The translations under genes were made by a program, and so were the position numbers. The notes beneath the pieces were generated by a model. The model was given only the letters and a program-made list of their open reading frames with translations, had not been told where the DNA came from and did no database searches. A stretch of 64,000 bases of DNA, from assembly GCF_000763295.1 (NCBI RefSeq), contig NZ_JRJE01000031.1:248001-312000 (forward strand), in the 5' to 3' direction. This document shows, piece by piece, positions 56,285 through 64,000 of the stretch; position 1 is the stretch's first letter; each line of letters opens with the position of its first letter. The stretch comes from Thalassospira australica. Its GTDB lineage: Bacteria; Pseudomonadota; Alphaproteobacteria; Rhodospirillales; Thalassospiraceae.

Positions 56285-56353
56285 TTTCGATCTTCCACGA
56301 AATGCAAACCGCATTGCATTGCGTTCATGACCACGTCCAAGAGCAGAATTTTC

Positions 56354-57034
56354 ATGCCAGAACAAAATGTTAGCGCCGTCGAACGCGCCCTGAATATTCT
56401 TGATGTCTTTACAGATCAGGACTCTGATTTATCGCTCAAGGAGATTTCTGAACGTACAGGAATGTACAAAAGTACGATCTCTCGCCTGGCAGGAACACTG
56501 GAAACTTGCGGATTCCTGATGCTTTCGGGGCGCGGACGATATCGATTGGGGCCAGCACTGTGGCGGTTGGGGTCGATTTATCGTCGGTCTTACCGAATGG
56601 ATGACATTGTCCGCCCGCACCTTTCGGACCTTGTTCAGGAAAGTGGTGAAACCGCGTCCTTTTATGTCCCAGAGGGTTCAAACCGCCTGTGCCTGTTTCG
56701 GGAAAATTCACCAAGCAGCCTGCGTCATCATCTGGAAGAAGGCGCGATATTGCCGTGCGGCTGCGGCGCAGCCGGCCACGTAATTCGTGCCTGGGGCAAT
56801 GGTATTGATGACCGTGCACTTGATGTTCTTAATGACAGGTTCGCCCAAAGCGAAGGAGAACGCGATCCCGATATTTCGGCAATCGCGGTCCCGGTACTGG
56901 ATCGACAAAACAATCTTCTTGGCGTTCTAACGCTATCTGGTCCCAAAAGCCGTTTTAGTGAAGAAAATCGCCTTAACTTATTGAACTCACTACAACAACA
57001 TGCGCGTAGATGTGGGTCAAACTTGTCGCCATAA
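56354..57034 (+). CDS. IclR-family transcriptional regulator
   Basis: A 226-residue regulator. Winged helix-turn-helix at about 6-65 ('SAVERALNILDVFTDQDSDLSLKEISERTGMYKSTISRLAGTLETCGFL'), then the GAF-like effector domain ('VQESGETASFYVPEGSNRLCLFRENSP', 'LPCGCGAAGHVIRAWG', 'ISAIAVPVLDRQNNLLGVLTLSGPKSRF'). ATG at 56327 is an alternative start. It is divergent from the CoA-transferase/lyase operon and 319 nt before tctC, so it could control both. The effector is probably the substrate or a CoA ester. Confidence 0.9.
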   Translation: MPEQNVSAVERALNILDVFTDQDSDLSLKEISERTGMYKSTISRLAGTLETCGFLMLSGRGRYRLGPALWRLGSIYRRSYRMDDIVRPHLSDLVQESGETASFYVPEGSNRLCLFRENSPSSLRHHLEEGAILPCGCGAAGHVIRAWGNGIDDRALDVLNDRFAQSEGERDPDISAIAVPVLDRQNNLLGVLTLSGPKSRFSEENRLNLLNSLQQHARRCGSNLSP

Positions 57035-57353
57035 TTGGCGATCAGTCACCACCTGTGCGTTGCTGTCATAAATGATGTGAACTTTTTTCATCCAATTTGG
57101 CGCAATGACAGGTTGGTGACAGGTTGGCCTGCTAACGTCCCTCCCACTGCCGATCCGAGAGTCACAAAGTGACCCCGGAACAAACAAAAAGAATATCGGC
57201 AAGGGAGGTCATTAAAAACAAGCCGTAGGCAGATGCGATCAAAGCATCTGCGGGTCGGTTCCCGACATCCCTTGTTGAAGTTTTGTTCCTGGCGATCGGC
57301 CGCCACCACACGGGTGGCTTGGGAAAATGCTTTAGTGTCTGGAGGAGACCCTG
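57035..57353. other. regulatory region and leader upstream of tctC
   Basis: 319 bases without a gene. It holds a perfect tandem repeat of TGACAGGTTGG (57106-57116 and 57117-57127), an inverted copy of CAGGTGGT at 57048-57055, and, in the presumed leader, a perfect 8-bp stem GCAGATGC / GCATCTGC (57229-57251), a GTCGG-TTC-CCGAC stem next to it and a GCCACC / GGTGGC stem near 57303-57318. AGGGAGGT at 57202-57209 looks like a ribosome site but no ATG, GTG or TTG stands at the right distance. Confidence 0.55.
57106..57127. repeat. two tandem 11-bp direct repeats, possible TctD site
   Basis: TGACAGGTTGG occurs twice head to tail. An 11-bp period fits OmpR-family response regulators, which bind direct repeats as dimers, and TctD belongs to that family. 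The binding protein is inference. Confidence 0.5.
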
Positions 57354-58352
57354 ATGAACAAGCTGACGATGTTCTCACGTCGCGGATTTATTGCCGCAGC
57401 CACGGCTGTTGCTGTTTCGACTGCTGCATTCGGTGCAATGGATGCCAAAGCCGCAGAAATGGACGAACTTCACTTCGTCATTCCCGGTGGTGCCGGCGGT
57501 GGCTGGGACGGTACCGCACGCGGCACCGGTGAAGCCCTGACCAAATCCGGTCTTGTGGGCACTGCTTCTTATGAAAACATGTCTGGTGGCGGCGGCGGTA
57601 AAGCCATTGCCTACATGATCGAAGCAGCTGATCGCCTTGATAATACCCTGATGGTCAACTCCACCCCGATCATCGTTCGTTCCCTTACGGGTGTCTTCCC
57701 GCAGTCATTTCGTGATCTGACCCCGATTGCTGCTGTTGTTGCTGAATATGCTGCTTTCGCCGTTCCGGCTGACAGCAAATTCCAGTCCTTCACCGATGTT
57801 GTCGACGCTGTTAAAGCGGACCCGAATTCGGTCAAGTTCGGTGGTGGTTCGGTCCGTGGTGGTATGGACCACATTGTTGCTGCCTATGCTGTCCAGAAAG
57901 GTGGCGGCAATGCAAAACAGGTCAAATACATCCCCTATGATGCCGGTGGCAAAGCCATTGCTGGTCTTCTGTCGGGCGAAACCGAAGTTCTTTCGACCGG
58001 TCTTGGTGAACTTCTTGAACTCGCCAAAGCAGGTCAGGTCCGCATCCTTGCTGTGACCTCCACAGAACGTGTTGAAGCAGCTCCGGACGTCCCGTCGCTT
58101 GGTGAACTGGGCATTGATGCCGAATTCGTCAACTGGCGTGGTTACTTCGGTTCCCCGGCTCTTTCGGCAGACAAGGCTGATGCATATGCAGCTCTGCTCA
58201 AAGATGTTCAGGCAACCCCGGAATGGGAAACCGTTCGCACGCGTAACGGCTGGGAAAAAATCTACAAAGGCCGTGCTGAGTTTTCCGCCTTCATGGAAAA
58301 CCAGGAAAAGGTCGTTGGCGACCTGATGCGCGAACTCGGCTTCTTGAAATAA
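57354..58352 (+). CDS. tctC: tripartite tricarboxylate transporter receptor TctC
   Basis: A 332-residue periplasmic receptor. The signal region has a twin-arginine S-R-R-G-F motif followed by a hydrophobic stretch ending 'MDAKA' near 33, so export may be by Tat. Mature blocks 'LHFVIPGGAGGGWDGTARGTGEAL', 'GKAIAYMIEAADRLDNTLMVNSTPIIVRSLTG', 'VKFGGGSVRGGMDHIVAAYAVQKGGG' and 'IPYDAGGKAIAGLLSGETEVLSTGLGEL' fit the family. GGAGGAG lies 6 nt before the ATG. Ligand is probably a tri- or dicarboxylate. Confidence 0.92.
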   Translation: MNKLTMFSRRGFIAAATAVAVSTAAFGAMDAKAAEMDELHFVIPGGAGGGWDGTARGTGEALTKSGLVGTASYENMSGGGGGKAIAYMIEAADRLDNTLMVNSTPIIVRSLTGVFPQSFRDLTPIAAVVAEYAAFAVPADSKFQSFTDVVDAVKADPNSVKFGGGSVRGGMDHIVAAYAVQKGGGNAKQVKYIPYDAGGKAIAGLLSGETEVLSTGLGELLELAKAGQVRILAVTSTERVEAAPDVPSLGELGIDAEFVNWRGYFGSPALSADKADAYAALLKDVQATPEWETVRTRNGWEKIYKGRAEFSAFMENQEKVVGDLMRELGFLK

Positions 58353-58396
58353 GCCGTTAAAATAAAAGTAAAAAGACCTTCGAAGGAAACCACGCC

Positions 58397-58885
58397 ATGT
58401 CCATCAATCGCGACAAGTTCGGCGCACTGATATTTCTTTGCCTTGCGCTGATATATGGCTCCTATGTCGATGACATCCCGCTGCTGTTTGGTGACGAGGA
58501 TGCTCCGTTCAATGCCAGAACCCTTCCCAACGCCCTTGCATGGATACTGGGTGTGGTTTCCTTCATTCAACTGGTACTGCCGACCAACAAGGAGGCAGGC
58601 ACCCTTTCTGCGGCATTCCGTGGCCTGAAATGGGGGCGTGTTGTCGTCCTTGCAGTTCTGATGGTGCTGTATGGCCTGACAATCCGCCAGATTGGCTTTC
58701 CGATTTCTACATCGCTGTTCCTGATGGGCGGTTTCTACACCCTTGGCGAACGTCGTCCGCATGTTCTTATTCTGACGGCTGTTCTTGTCACGCTGGCGTT
58801 CTGGGGTTTGCTTTACATGATGGGCATCTACCTCACGCCGGGCGATTTCTTCTACTATCTCGGTTGGATGTCAAACGATGCTTGA
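58397..58885 (+). CDS. tctB: tripartite tricarboxylate transporter small subunit TctB
   Basis: A 162-residue protein with four hydrophobic segments (about 12-28, 50-66, 83-103 and 117-145), the size and topology of TctB. Its sequence is weakly conserved in the family; the call rests on position between tctC and tctA. Its end overlaps the start of tctA by 8 nt. Confidence 0.9.
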   Translation: MSINRDKFGALIFLCLALIYGSYVDDIPLLFGDEDAPFNARTLPNALAWILGVVSFIQLVLPTNKEAGTLSAAFRGLKWGRVVVLAVLMVLYGLTIRQIGFPISTSLFLMGGFYTLGERRPHVLILTAVLVTLAFWGLLYMMGIYLTPGDFFYYLGWMSNDA

Positions 58886-60413
58886 GGGAATTTTCTCCGG
58901 TCTTTCGACCGCTGTTTTGCCGATCAATCTGTTGATGGTTGCGGTCGGCTGCTTCGCAGGCACCTTTATCGGGATGCTGCCCGGTCTTGGCCCAATCACT
59001 GCCATCGCCCTTATGATCCCGATCACCTACGGGTTTGATCCCTCCACAGGTTTGATCCTGATGGCTGGTGTTTATTATGGTGCGATTTTTGGTGGCTCCA
59101 CATCATCTATTCTGATCAATGCTCCTGGCGTCGCAGGCACGGTAGCAACCGCGTTTGACGGCTACCCGATGGCGCAAAAGGGTCAAGCTGGCAAGGCGCT
59201 GGCAATTGCGGCCATCTCGTCATTCTCGGGCGGCACAATTGCTGCAGTCTTCCTGTTGGTCGCGGCCCCTGCACTGGCGTCCGTCTCGCTGTCATTCCAG
59301 TCCGGTGACTATTTCGCCCTGATGGTACTTGGTTTAACCGCGGTCTCTGCCTTTGCGGGCAAGGGTCAGGTGCTTAAAGCGGTCACCATGACGCTATTTG
59401 GCATCATGCTCTCAACCATCGGGACGGATCCGGCCGCAGGTGTTGCGCGCTTTACCTTTGGCAGTATGGATCTTGTGGATGGCATCAGCTTCCTGTTGCT
59501 TGCCATGTCGACTTTTGCCCTGTCCGAAGCGCTGTTGTCGATCCTGCGCCCGACCAAGGACACGCGCTCTGATGAACAAAAGGCGCTAAAAAGCCTTGGC
59601 TCGATGAAGCTGTCGCGTGAAGAAGTCAAAACAATGATTCCGGTCATTGGCCGTTCTTCGGTTCTGGGTTTCTTTACCGGTGTTCTGCCAGGTGCCGGTG
59701 CAACCATTGCCTCGTTCCTTGCCTATGGCATGGAACGCAATCTTGCATCAGCCAAGGAAAAACTTGGCTTTGGCAAAGGGTCCATCCGTGGCCTGTCTGC
59801 ACCTGAAACGGCAAACAATGCTGCTTGTTCCGGGTCGTTCGTGCCGCTCCTGACCCTTGGTATTCCGGGCTCCGGGACAACGGCCGTTATGATGGGCGCG
59901 CTGATTTCCTATGGTGTGCAACCTGGACCGCGGTTGTTTGTTGAACAACCCGAAGTGTTCTGGTCTGTCATCATCTCGATGTATATTGGTAACGTGGTTC
60001 TTCTGGTTCTGAACCTGCCGCTGATCCCGTATATCTCGCGTCTTCTGGCCCTGCCCCAGCAGCTTCTGGTGCCGTTCGTTCTGTTCTTCTCGCTGGTTGG
60101 TGTCTATCTGGTGACCTTTAACACCATGGACATCCACATGATGGTGATTGCTGCTGCAATTGCGATCGGCCTGCGGCTTCTGAATTATCCGATGGCGCCA
60201 ATGCTGCTTGGTTTCATTCTTGGCAAGATGATGGAAGAAAACCTCCGTCGTGCTCTGGCAATCAGTGACGGATCGATTTCCTTCCTTTGGGAACGCCCGA
60301 TCACACTTGTGATCCTTTCGCTCAGCATTCTTTTCCTTGCTGCACCGCTTATTGGCAACTTCCGTACGTGGATGCGTAACCGAAAAGCTGTGCCGAATGA
60401 TGGTGAACTTTAA
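58878..60413 (+). CDS. tctA: tripartite tricarboxylate transporter large subunit TctA
   Basis: A 511-residue membrane protein with about 12 segments. Both repeat signatures are present: '[25 protein letters not shown]' (about 28-52) and '[24 protein letters not shown]' (about 265), along with '[39 protein letters not shown]'. It moves the carboxylate with Na+ or H+. Confidence 0.95.
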   Translation: MLEGIFSGLSTAVLPINLLMVAVGCFAGTFIGMLPGLGPITAIALMIPITYGFDPSTGLILMAGVYYGAIFGGSTSSILINAPGVAGTVATAFDGYPMAQKGQAGKALAIAAISSFSGGTIAAVFLLVAAPALASVSLSFQSGDYFALMVLGLTAVSAFAGKGQVLKAVTMTLFGIMLSTIGTDPAAGVARFTFGSMDLVDGISFLLLAMSTFALSEALLSILRPTKDTRSDEQKALKSLGSMKLSREEVKTMIPVIGRSSVLGFFTGVLPGAGATIASFLAYGMERNLASAKEKLGFGKGSIRGLSAPETANNAACSGSFVPLLTLGIPGSGTTAVMMGALISYGVQPGPRLFVEQPEVFWSVIISMYIGNVVLLVLNLPLIPYISRLLALPQQLLVPFVLFFSLVGVYLVTFNTMDIHMMVIAAAIAIGLRLLNYPMAPMLLGFILGKMMEENLRRALAISDGSISFLWERPITLVILSLSILFLAAPLIGNFRTWMRNRKAVPNDGEL

Positions 60414-60448
60414 GGTTCTCGGCCCAACAGGCGCGAAGGTTAATGGTT

Positions 60449-62131
60449 ATGCGTTTTCTCGATAATTTGTCGATCGGCCCCAAAACCCTTTTGGTTCCGG
60501 TTTTTCTGATGATCGTTATTATCGCGATGGGGGTCGCAGCTGTTGCCGCCCTCGAAAGCGAGAAAAAGACGCTTACCAGCCTTCGCGTCGAAGCATACGA
60601 GCGGCGATCCGATGCGCTGGAACTTAGCAATGCGCTAAACGAGGCTCATGGATCGCTGTTTCGAATTCTGACGTGGGATTCAAACGGGATCAATGCCGCC
60701 GTCGTCCCTGATTTGCGCGAAAAGGTTAGCAAGCTCGAAACGGAACTCGCCCCCCTTGCCGAACGTCTTTCAGCTGTCGGCGGTGATGCCTTCCGAGAAA
60801 ATTACGCAAAATACATCGAACAGGTCGCGCAGTTCCTTGTTGAAAGTGAAATGAACATCTATGGCGCGCTCGAAGTCATCGCCCAAGCTGATGAAACTTT
60901 TCAGGCTCTTCAGGTGCCACTTAATGAAATCCTTGTCAGGTCTCATGAAATTGCAACCACGTCATTTGCTGCCGCCTCAAACCAAGCAGAAGCATTGCAG
61001 CGTGTTTTCGTGATAGTTGCCGTTCTCGTGGTGCTGATTGCAGGTATCGTTTCCGTCTTTGTTTCCCGGCGCATTTCACGCCCGATGACGGATCTCGCCC
61101 AACTGATTGAACAGATTTCCAACGGGGATCTCCAAGTCAATATTCGCGGCGAACAGCGTGGCGATGAAATCGGAACCGTCGCAAGATCCGTCACCGTCCT
61201 TCGCGATCAGTCAAAAGAAGCTGAACTCCTGCGCTTGGAACGTGAACGCGTTCGCGAACTCGAAACCAGCCGTCAGCAAAACCTGATAGAGGCCACCGAA
61301 CATTTTCAGCGCACAGTGCAAGATGCCCTGTCTGGCTTTGATCGTGAATTTGGATCTCTGAACGGATCGGCAAATGATATGGAACAGATCGCAACAGCGG
61401 CCAGTTCCCAATCAGCCGACGCCAACCAACATTCCGAACAGGTTCTCCATCACATCGAAGCAGTGTCACACACGACAGCAAGCCTGTCCGACGCGATTGC
61501 CGAAATCGGCCAGCAGGCGCAACATTCCGCCGAAGTCGCCGGTCGCGCACGTTCCGAAAGCGAACAGTCTCGTCAACTGTTTGAACAGTTGACGAATGCC
61601 ACCCAGCGCATCGGCGATATCGTCAGTCTGATCGAAGATATCGCAAGCCAAACCAACCTTTTGGCCCTGAACGCAACAATCGAAGCCGCGCGTGCTGGTG
61701 ATGCGGGCAAAGGCTTTGCCGTGGTCGCCGGTGAAGTTAAAAACCTTGCATCGCAAACTGCGCGCGCCACCGAAGATATCGCCAATCAGGTCGACGAAAT
61801 CCGCGGCTTGACCGATAATGTGGTTTCAGCCCTTCATAGTGTTGCCGATGTCATCGGCGAAGTTGACCAATCAGCAGCAGCCATTGCTGCAGCCGTTGAG
61901 GAACAGCAGGCATCAACAGCGGGCATTTCAGACAGCATTCAGGATGCCAATGGCGGGATGCGCACCGTTGCCGAGGCGGTAGGCGCCCTTGATAACGAAA
62001 CCGCGCGCGTTCATCACGGATCAGAAAATGTAACCCGCGCCACAAGCACGCTAAATACCGAAGCAGGCCGTCTGCGCGACGCAATCGATGGCTTCCTTGA
62101 ACAGATCAACAAAAACAAGGCCGAAGCTTGA
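60449..62131 (+). CDS. methyl-accepting chemotaxis protein with four-helix-bundle sensor
   Basis: A 560-residue chemoreceptor. TM1 is at about 13-33, an all-helical periplasmic domain to about 185, TM2 at about 188-210, HAMP to about 265, then the signalling domain with tip '[50 protein letters not shown]'. The ATG at 60449 has GAAGG 9 nt upstream; an ATG two codons earlier is too close. It follows tctA by 35 nt and overlaps the AbrB-type gene by one base, so it is probably part of the tctCBA transcript and senses a related compound. Confidence 0.92.
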   Translation: MRFLDNLSIGPKTLLVPVFLMIVIIAMGVAAVAALESEKKTLTSLRVEAYERRSDALELSNALNEAHGSLFRILTWDSNGINAAVVPDLREKVSKLETELAPLAERLSAVGGDAFRENYAKYIEQVAQFLVESEMNIYGALEVIAQADETFQALQVPLNEILVRSHEIATTSFAAASNQAEALQRVFVIVAVLVVLIAGIVSVFVSRRISRPMTDLAQLIEQISNGDLQVNIRGEQRGDEIGTVARSVTVLRDQSKEAELLRLERERVRELETSRQQNLIEATEHFQRTVQDALSGFDREFGSLNGSANDMEQIATAASSQSADANQHSEQVLHHIEAVSHTTASLSDAIAEIGQQAQHSAEVAGRARSESEQSRQLFEQLTNATQRIGDIVSLIEDIASQTNLLALNATIEAARAGDAGKGFAVVAGEVKNLASQTARATEDIANQVDEIRGLTDNVVSALHSVADVIGEVDQSAAAIAAAVEEQQASTAGISDSIQDANGGMRTVAEAVGALDNETARVHHGSENVTRATSTLNTEAGRLRDAIDGFLEQINKNKAEA

Positions 62132-63252
62132 TGCAAGAACAACCGGGCGATCCACTAAGAAACCGCGGGATCAATCGCCTGTCTAATGTTCTGACACGAC
62201 GTTTCTTCAGAAACCTTTCCATTGCACTGGGCATTGGTTTGATCGGCGGGGGACTGGCCCATTCCATCAATATGCCCTTGGCATGGATGATGGGGCCGAT
62301 GCTGGCAACATTTGTGGTAAGCCTCATGCGCGTGCCCATGGCCGTGCCGATGCAGTTCCGCTCGATCATTCTTGGTGTGATCGGGGTGTTTCTTGGCGCA
62401 TCTTTCACCCCGGAAACATTTGATCAGGCCGCGAAATGGCCAATCAGCATGATCGCTGTGTTGATTTATGTTCCGGTCATTACCGTTATCATTACATGGT
62501 TCTATACCAAGATTGCGCGCCTCGATCCGGCAACCGCCCTGTTTTCCGCGACACCAGGCGGCTTGACGCCCATGATTGTCCTTGGTGCGGCTGCCGGTGG
62601 CAATGAACAGGAGATCGCCCTTACCCAAGGTTTGCGCGTCCTGTTGCTTGTGATGTCCGCACCGGTGTTTGCGCTGATGATCACCGGGGTCGTCGCAAAC
62701 GGCCACGGGGACAGCCATGCCGTCCAGATGACGCTGAACGAAGGCCTTCTGACCGGGGTTTGCGCCCTCGTCACGGTGCTTGTGTTTCGTAAGATCGGTG
62801 TCCCTGCCAGTTACATGACGGGGGCCATGGCCGCAAGCATGGTGCTGCATGTAACCGGTATTGTTGAAGGAAACCTTCCGGATTGGCTGCTTGCCGGTAG
62901 CCTGCTTATTCTGGGCTCTGCTATTGGCAGTCGTTTTTCCGGCGTCAAGCTTTCCGTGTTGGCAAGGCTTGCGGGATATTCCGTTCTTGCAACACTTGTT
63001 GTTCTGGCCTTTACCGGCGGCGTCGCCTGGTTTGTCGCACAGTGGCTTGATCTGGACTTTATTGCCGTGCTTCTGGCCTTTGCACCGGGCGGCGTTGCTG
63101 AAATGTCGTTGATCGCCCTGGCACTTGATGTCGAACCGAGTTTTGTCGCGTTCCATCATATTGTGCGGATTTTCGAGATCGTTCTTCTTGCACCGCTGAT
63201 GGCCAAATGGTTTCAAAACCACATGAAACGCAAAAACACATCAAAAATTTAA
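62131..63252 (+). CDS. AbrB-family (AmoA-like) inner-membrane protein
   Basis: A 373-residue protein with about ten hydrophobic segments in two internal repeats, each opening with a 'GxxxxHxINMPLAWMMGPMLA' / 'GVPASYMTGAMAASMVLHV' type block. Databases often call this family 'AbrB transcriptional regulator' or 'ammonia monooxygenase', but the visible protein is a membrane transporter-like duplication with neither fold. It shares a stop/start base with the chemoreceptor gene, and such proteins often lie near TTT transporters. Substrate unknown. Confidence 0.87.
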   Translation: MQEQPGDPLRNRGINRLSNVLTRRFFRNLSIALGIGLIGGGLAHSINMPLAWMMGPMLATFVVSLMRVPMAVPMQFRSIILGVIGVFLGASFTPETFDQAAKWPISMIAVLIYVPVITVIITWFYTKIARLDPATALFSATPGGLTPMIVLGAAAGGNEQEIALTQGLRVLLLVMSAPVFALMITGVVANGHGDSHAVQMTLNEGLLTGVCALVTVLVFRKIGVPASYMTGAMAASMVLHVTGIVEGNLPDWLLAGSLLILGSAIGSRFSGVKLSVLARLAGYSVLATLVVLAFTGGVAWFVAQWLDLDFIAVLLAFAPGGVAEMSLIALALDVEPSFVAFHHIVRIFEIVLLAPLMAKWFQNHMKRKNTSKI

Positions 63253-63341
63253 CGGGCAAGGTTGCCCCTGCCCGCTGCAAAATCACATTTGCCATGCTGT
63301 TTGATTGCTAAACTGTTGCTCTGGCAAAGAATCAGTGATGC

Positions 63342-63821
63342 CTAATCGCGCTTTTCAACAATAACGCCATGGTCAAGGACCGGCGCCACGTCGATCTCGC
63401 TGGCATCCATCATCCCGGACACACGCTGCAACGCAGCAATCAGGAACGTTTGTTCCCATTCTTCCAGACTGTTGAAATTGTCCGAGAACCGGTCATGAAG
63501 CGCCATTGGTGCACGGTCAAGGATCGTACGCCCCTGCTCTGTCAGTCGGACAAAGACCTTGCGTTTGTCTGTATCGCCGCGTTCACGCGTCACAAGATGC
63601 ATGGCTTGAAGTTTGTCGACCAGCGCTGTGGTTGATGCCTGCGCCAAATTCACTTTGGCTGCAATCTGGCCCACGGTCATCTCACCGAACTCTTCAAGGG
63701 ACTGCAAAACCAGTAGCTGGGAAGTTTTAAGCCCGGTCACCTTGCCAAGCTTTTTGGCGTGAATATCACTCGCGCGCAGAATACGGCGAATAGAGATCAG
63801 CGCTTCATGCAATTTGTCCAT
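63342..63821 (-). CDS. MarR-family transcriptional regulator
   Basis: A 159-residue winged-helix regulator. 'LKTSQLLVLQSLEEFGEMTVGQIAAKVNLAQASTTALVDKLQAMHLVTRERGDTDKRKVFVRLTEQGRTIL' (about 30-100) contains the DNA-binding helix and the D-x-R wing. The C-terminal extension of about 30 residues is family-variable. It converges on the AbrB-type gene; its target is probably its own divergent neighbour beyond the right edge or itself. Confidence 0.92.
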   Translation of the reverse strand: MDKLHEALISIRRILRASDIHAKKLGKVTGLKTSQLLVLQSLEEFGEMTVGQIAAKVNLAQASTTALVDKLQAMHLVTRERGDTDKRKVFVRLTEQGRTILDRAPMALHDRFSDNFNSLEEWEQTFLIAALQRVSGMMDASEIDVAPVLDHGVIVEKRD

Positions 63822-64000
63822 TGTAGGTTTCCAGGCAAGGTTTGTTTTTATGCAGGAAACGCTGTTTTACCCGCTGAACCCGCGCTGTGCAACGATTTAA
63901 GACATTTTTACATAGACTTTCGATATTTAATTTCATCGAAAACCGTTTAATTTTTGAAACAATGATTTATGAAGAGAATAATATCCCTATCGAAAACCGA
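63822..64000. other. AT-rich window end upstream of the MarR gene
   Basis: About 180 bases of AT-rich, gene-free DNA that probably holds the MarR promoter and that of a gene to the right of the window. No clear operator palindrome is visible by eye. Confidence 0.4.

Noticed and set aside
57202..57222. AGGGAGGT followed by a five-codon frame starting with ATT, as a tctC leader peptide
   Set aside because: The start codon would be a very rare ATT and the frame is only five codons; not enough to call.
62155..63222. 355-codon open frame antisense to the AbrB-type gene
   Set aside because: It is rich in Lys, His, Gln and Asp with no fold-like pattern, and mirrors the codon bias of the hydrophobic gene on the other strand.

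Overview
The window looks like chromosomal DNA of a free-living, motile, marine-type alphaproteobacterium. The gene order rlpA-D,D-carboxypeptidase-tmk-holB-metG-tatD-metallohydrolase, and recG divergent from sdhE-mfd, are alphaproteobacterial arrangements. The abundance of ABC, TRAP and tripartite tricarboxylate (TTT) importers with linked chemoreceptors suggests a Thalassospira-like member of the Rhodospirillales. The genus is inference. I see 57 protein genes (the first is cut by the window edge), one tRNA gene, one possible leader peptide, and no insertion sequence, prophage or CRISPR array.

Layout. Bases 1-12.6 kb hold three ABC importers on the + strand: the end of a sugar-type cassette, a polyamine-type cassette, and a complete ugpBAEC glycerol-3-phosphate cassette. 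From 12.7 to 18.4 kb lies a mixed housekeeping stretch: free methionine sulfoxide reductase, ssb, two Nudix hydrolases, a YchJ-like protein, the heat-shock sigma factor rpoH behind a long structured leader, and a DUF502 membrane protein. From 18.4 to 24.5 kb are the repair helicase recG, sdhE and mfd. From 24.5 to 31 kb, on the - strand, are deoC-deoB-dsbA-like and a basic amino-acid ABC importer. From 31 to 36.8 kb a dCache chemoreceptor is divergent from a TAXI-TRAP transporter. From 36.8 to 46.8 kb come phnA, tRNA-Ser(UGA), a YdcF-like gene, two murein lytic transglycosylases and the conserved tmk-metG cluster. A dimethylglycine/sarcosine dehydrogenase-like gene with an XRE-cupin regulator follows.

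Bases 50.8-63.8 kb form an apparent tricarboxylate-utilisation island. It holds a TctD/TctE-type two-component system divergent from an orphan periplasmic binding protein, and a two-gene operon of class III CoA-transferase plus citrate-synthase-fold citryl-CoA lyase. It also holds a divergent IclR regulator, a tctCBA transporter, a chemoreceptor, an AbrB-type membrane protein and a MarR regulator. The simplest reading is uptake of a tricarboxylate, transfer of CoA onto it, and cleavage to acetyl-CoA and an oxo-acid, under three layers of regulation. This route and the structured rpoH leader are the parts most worth a second look.
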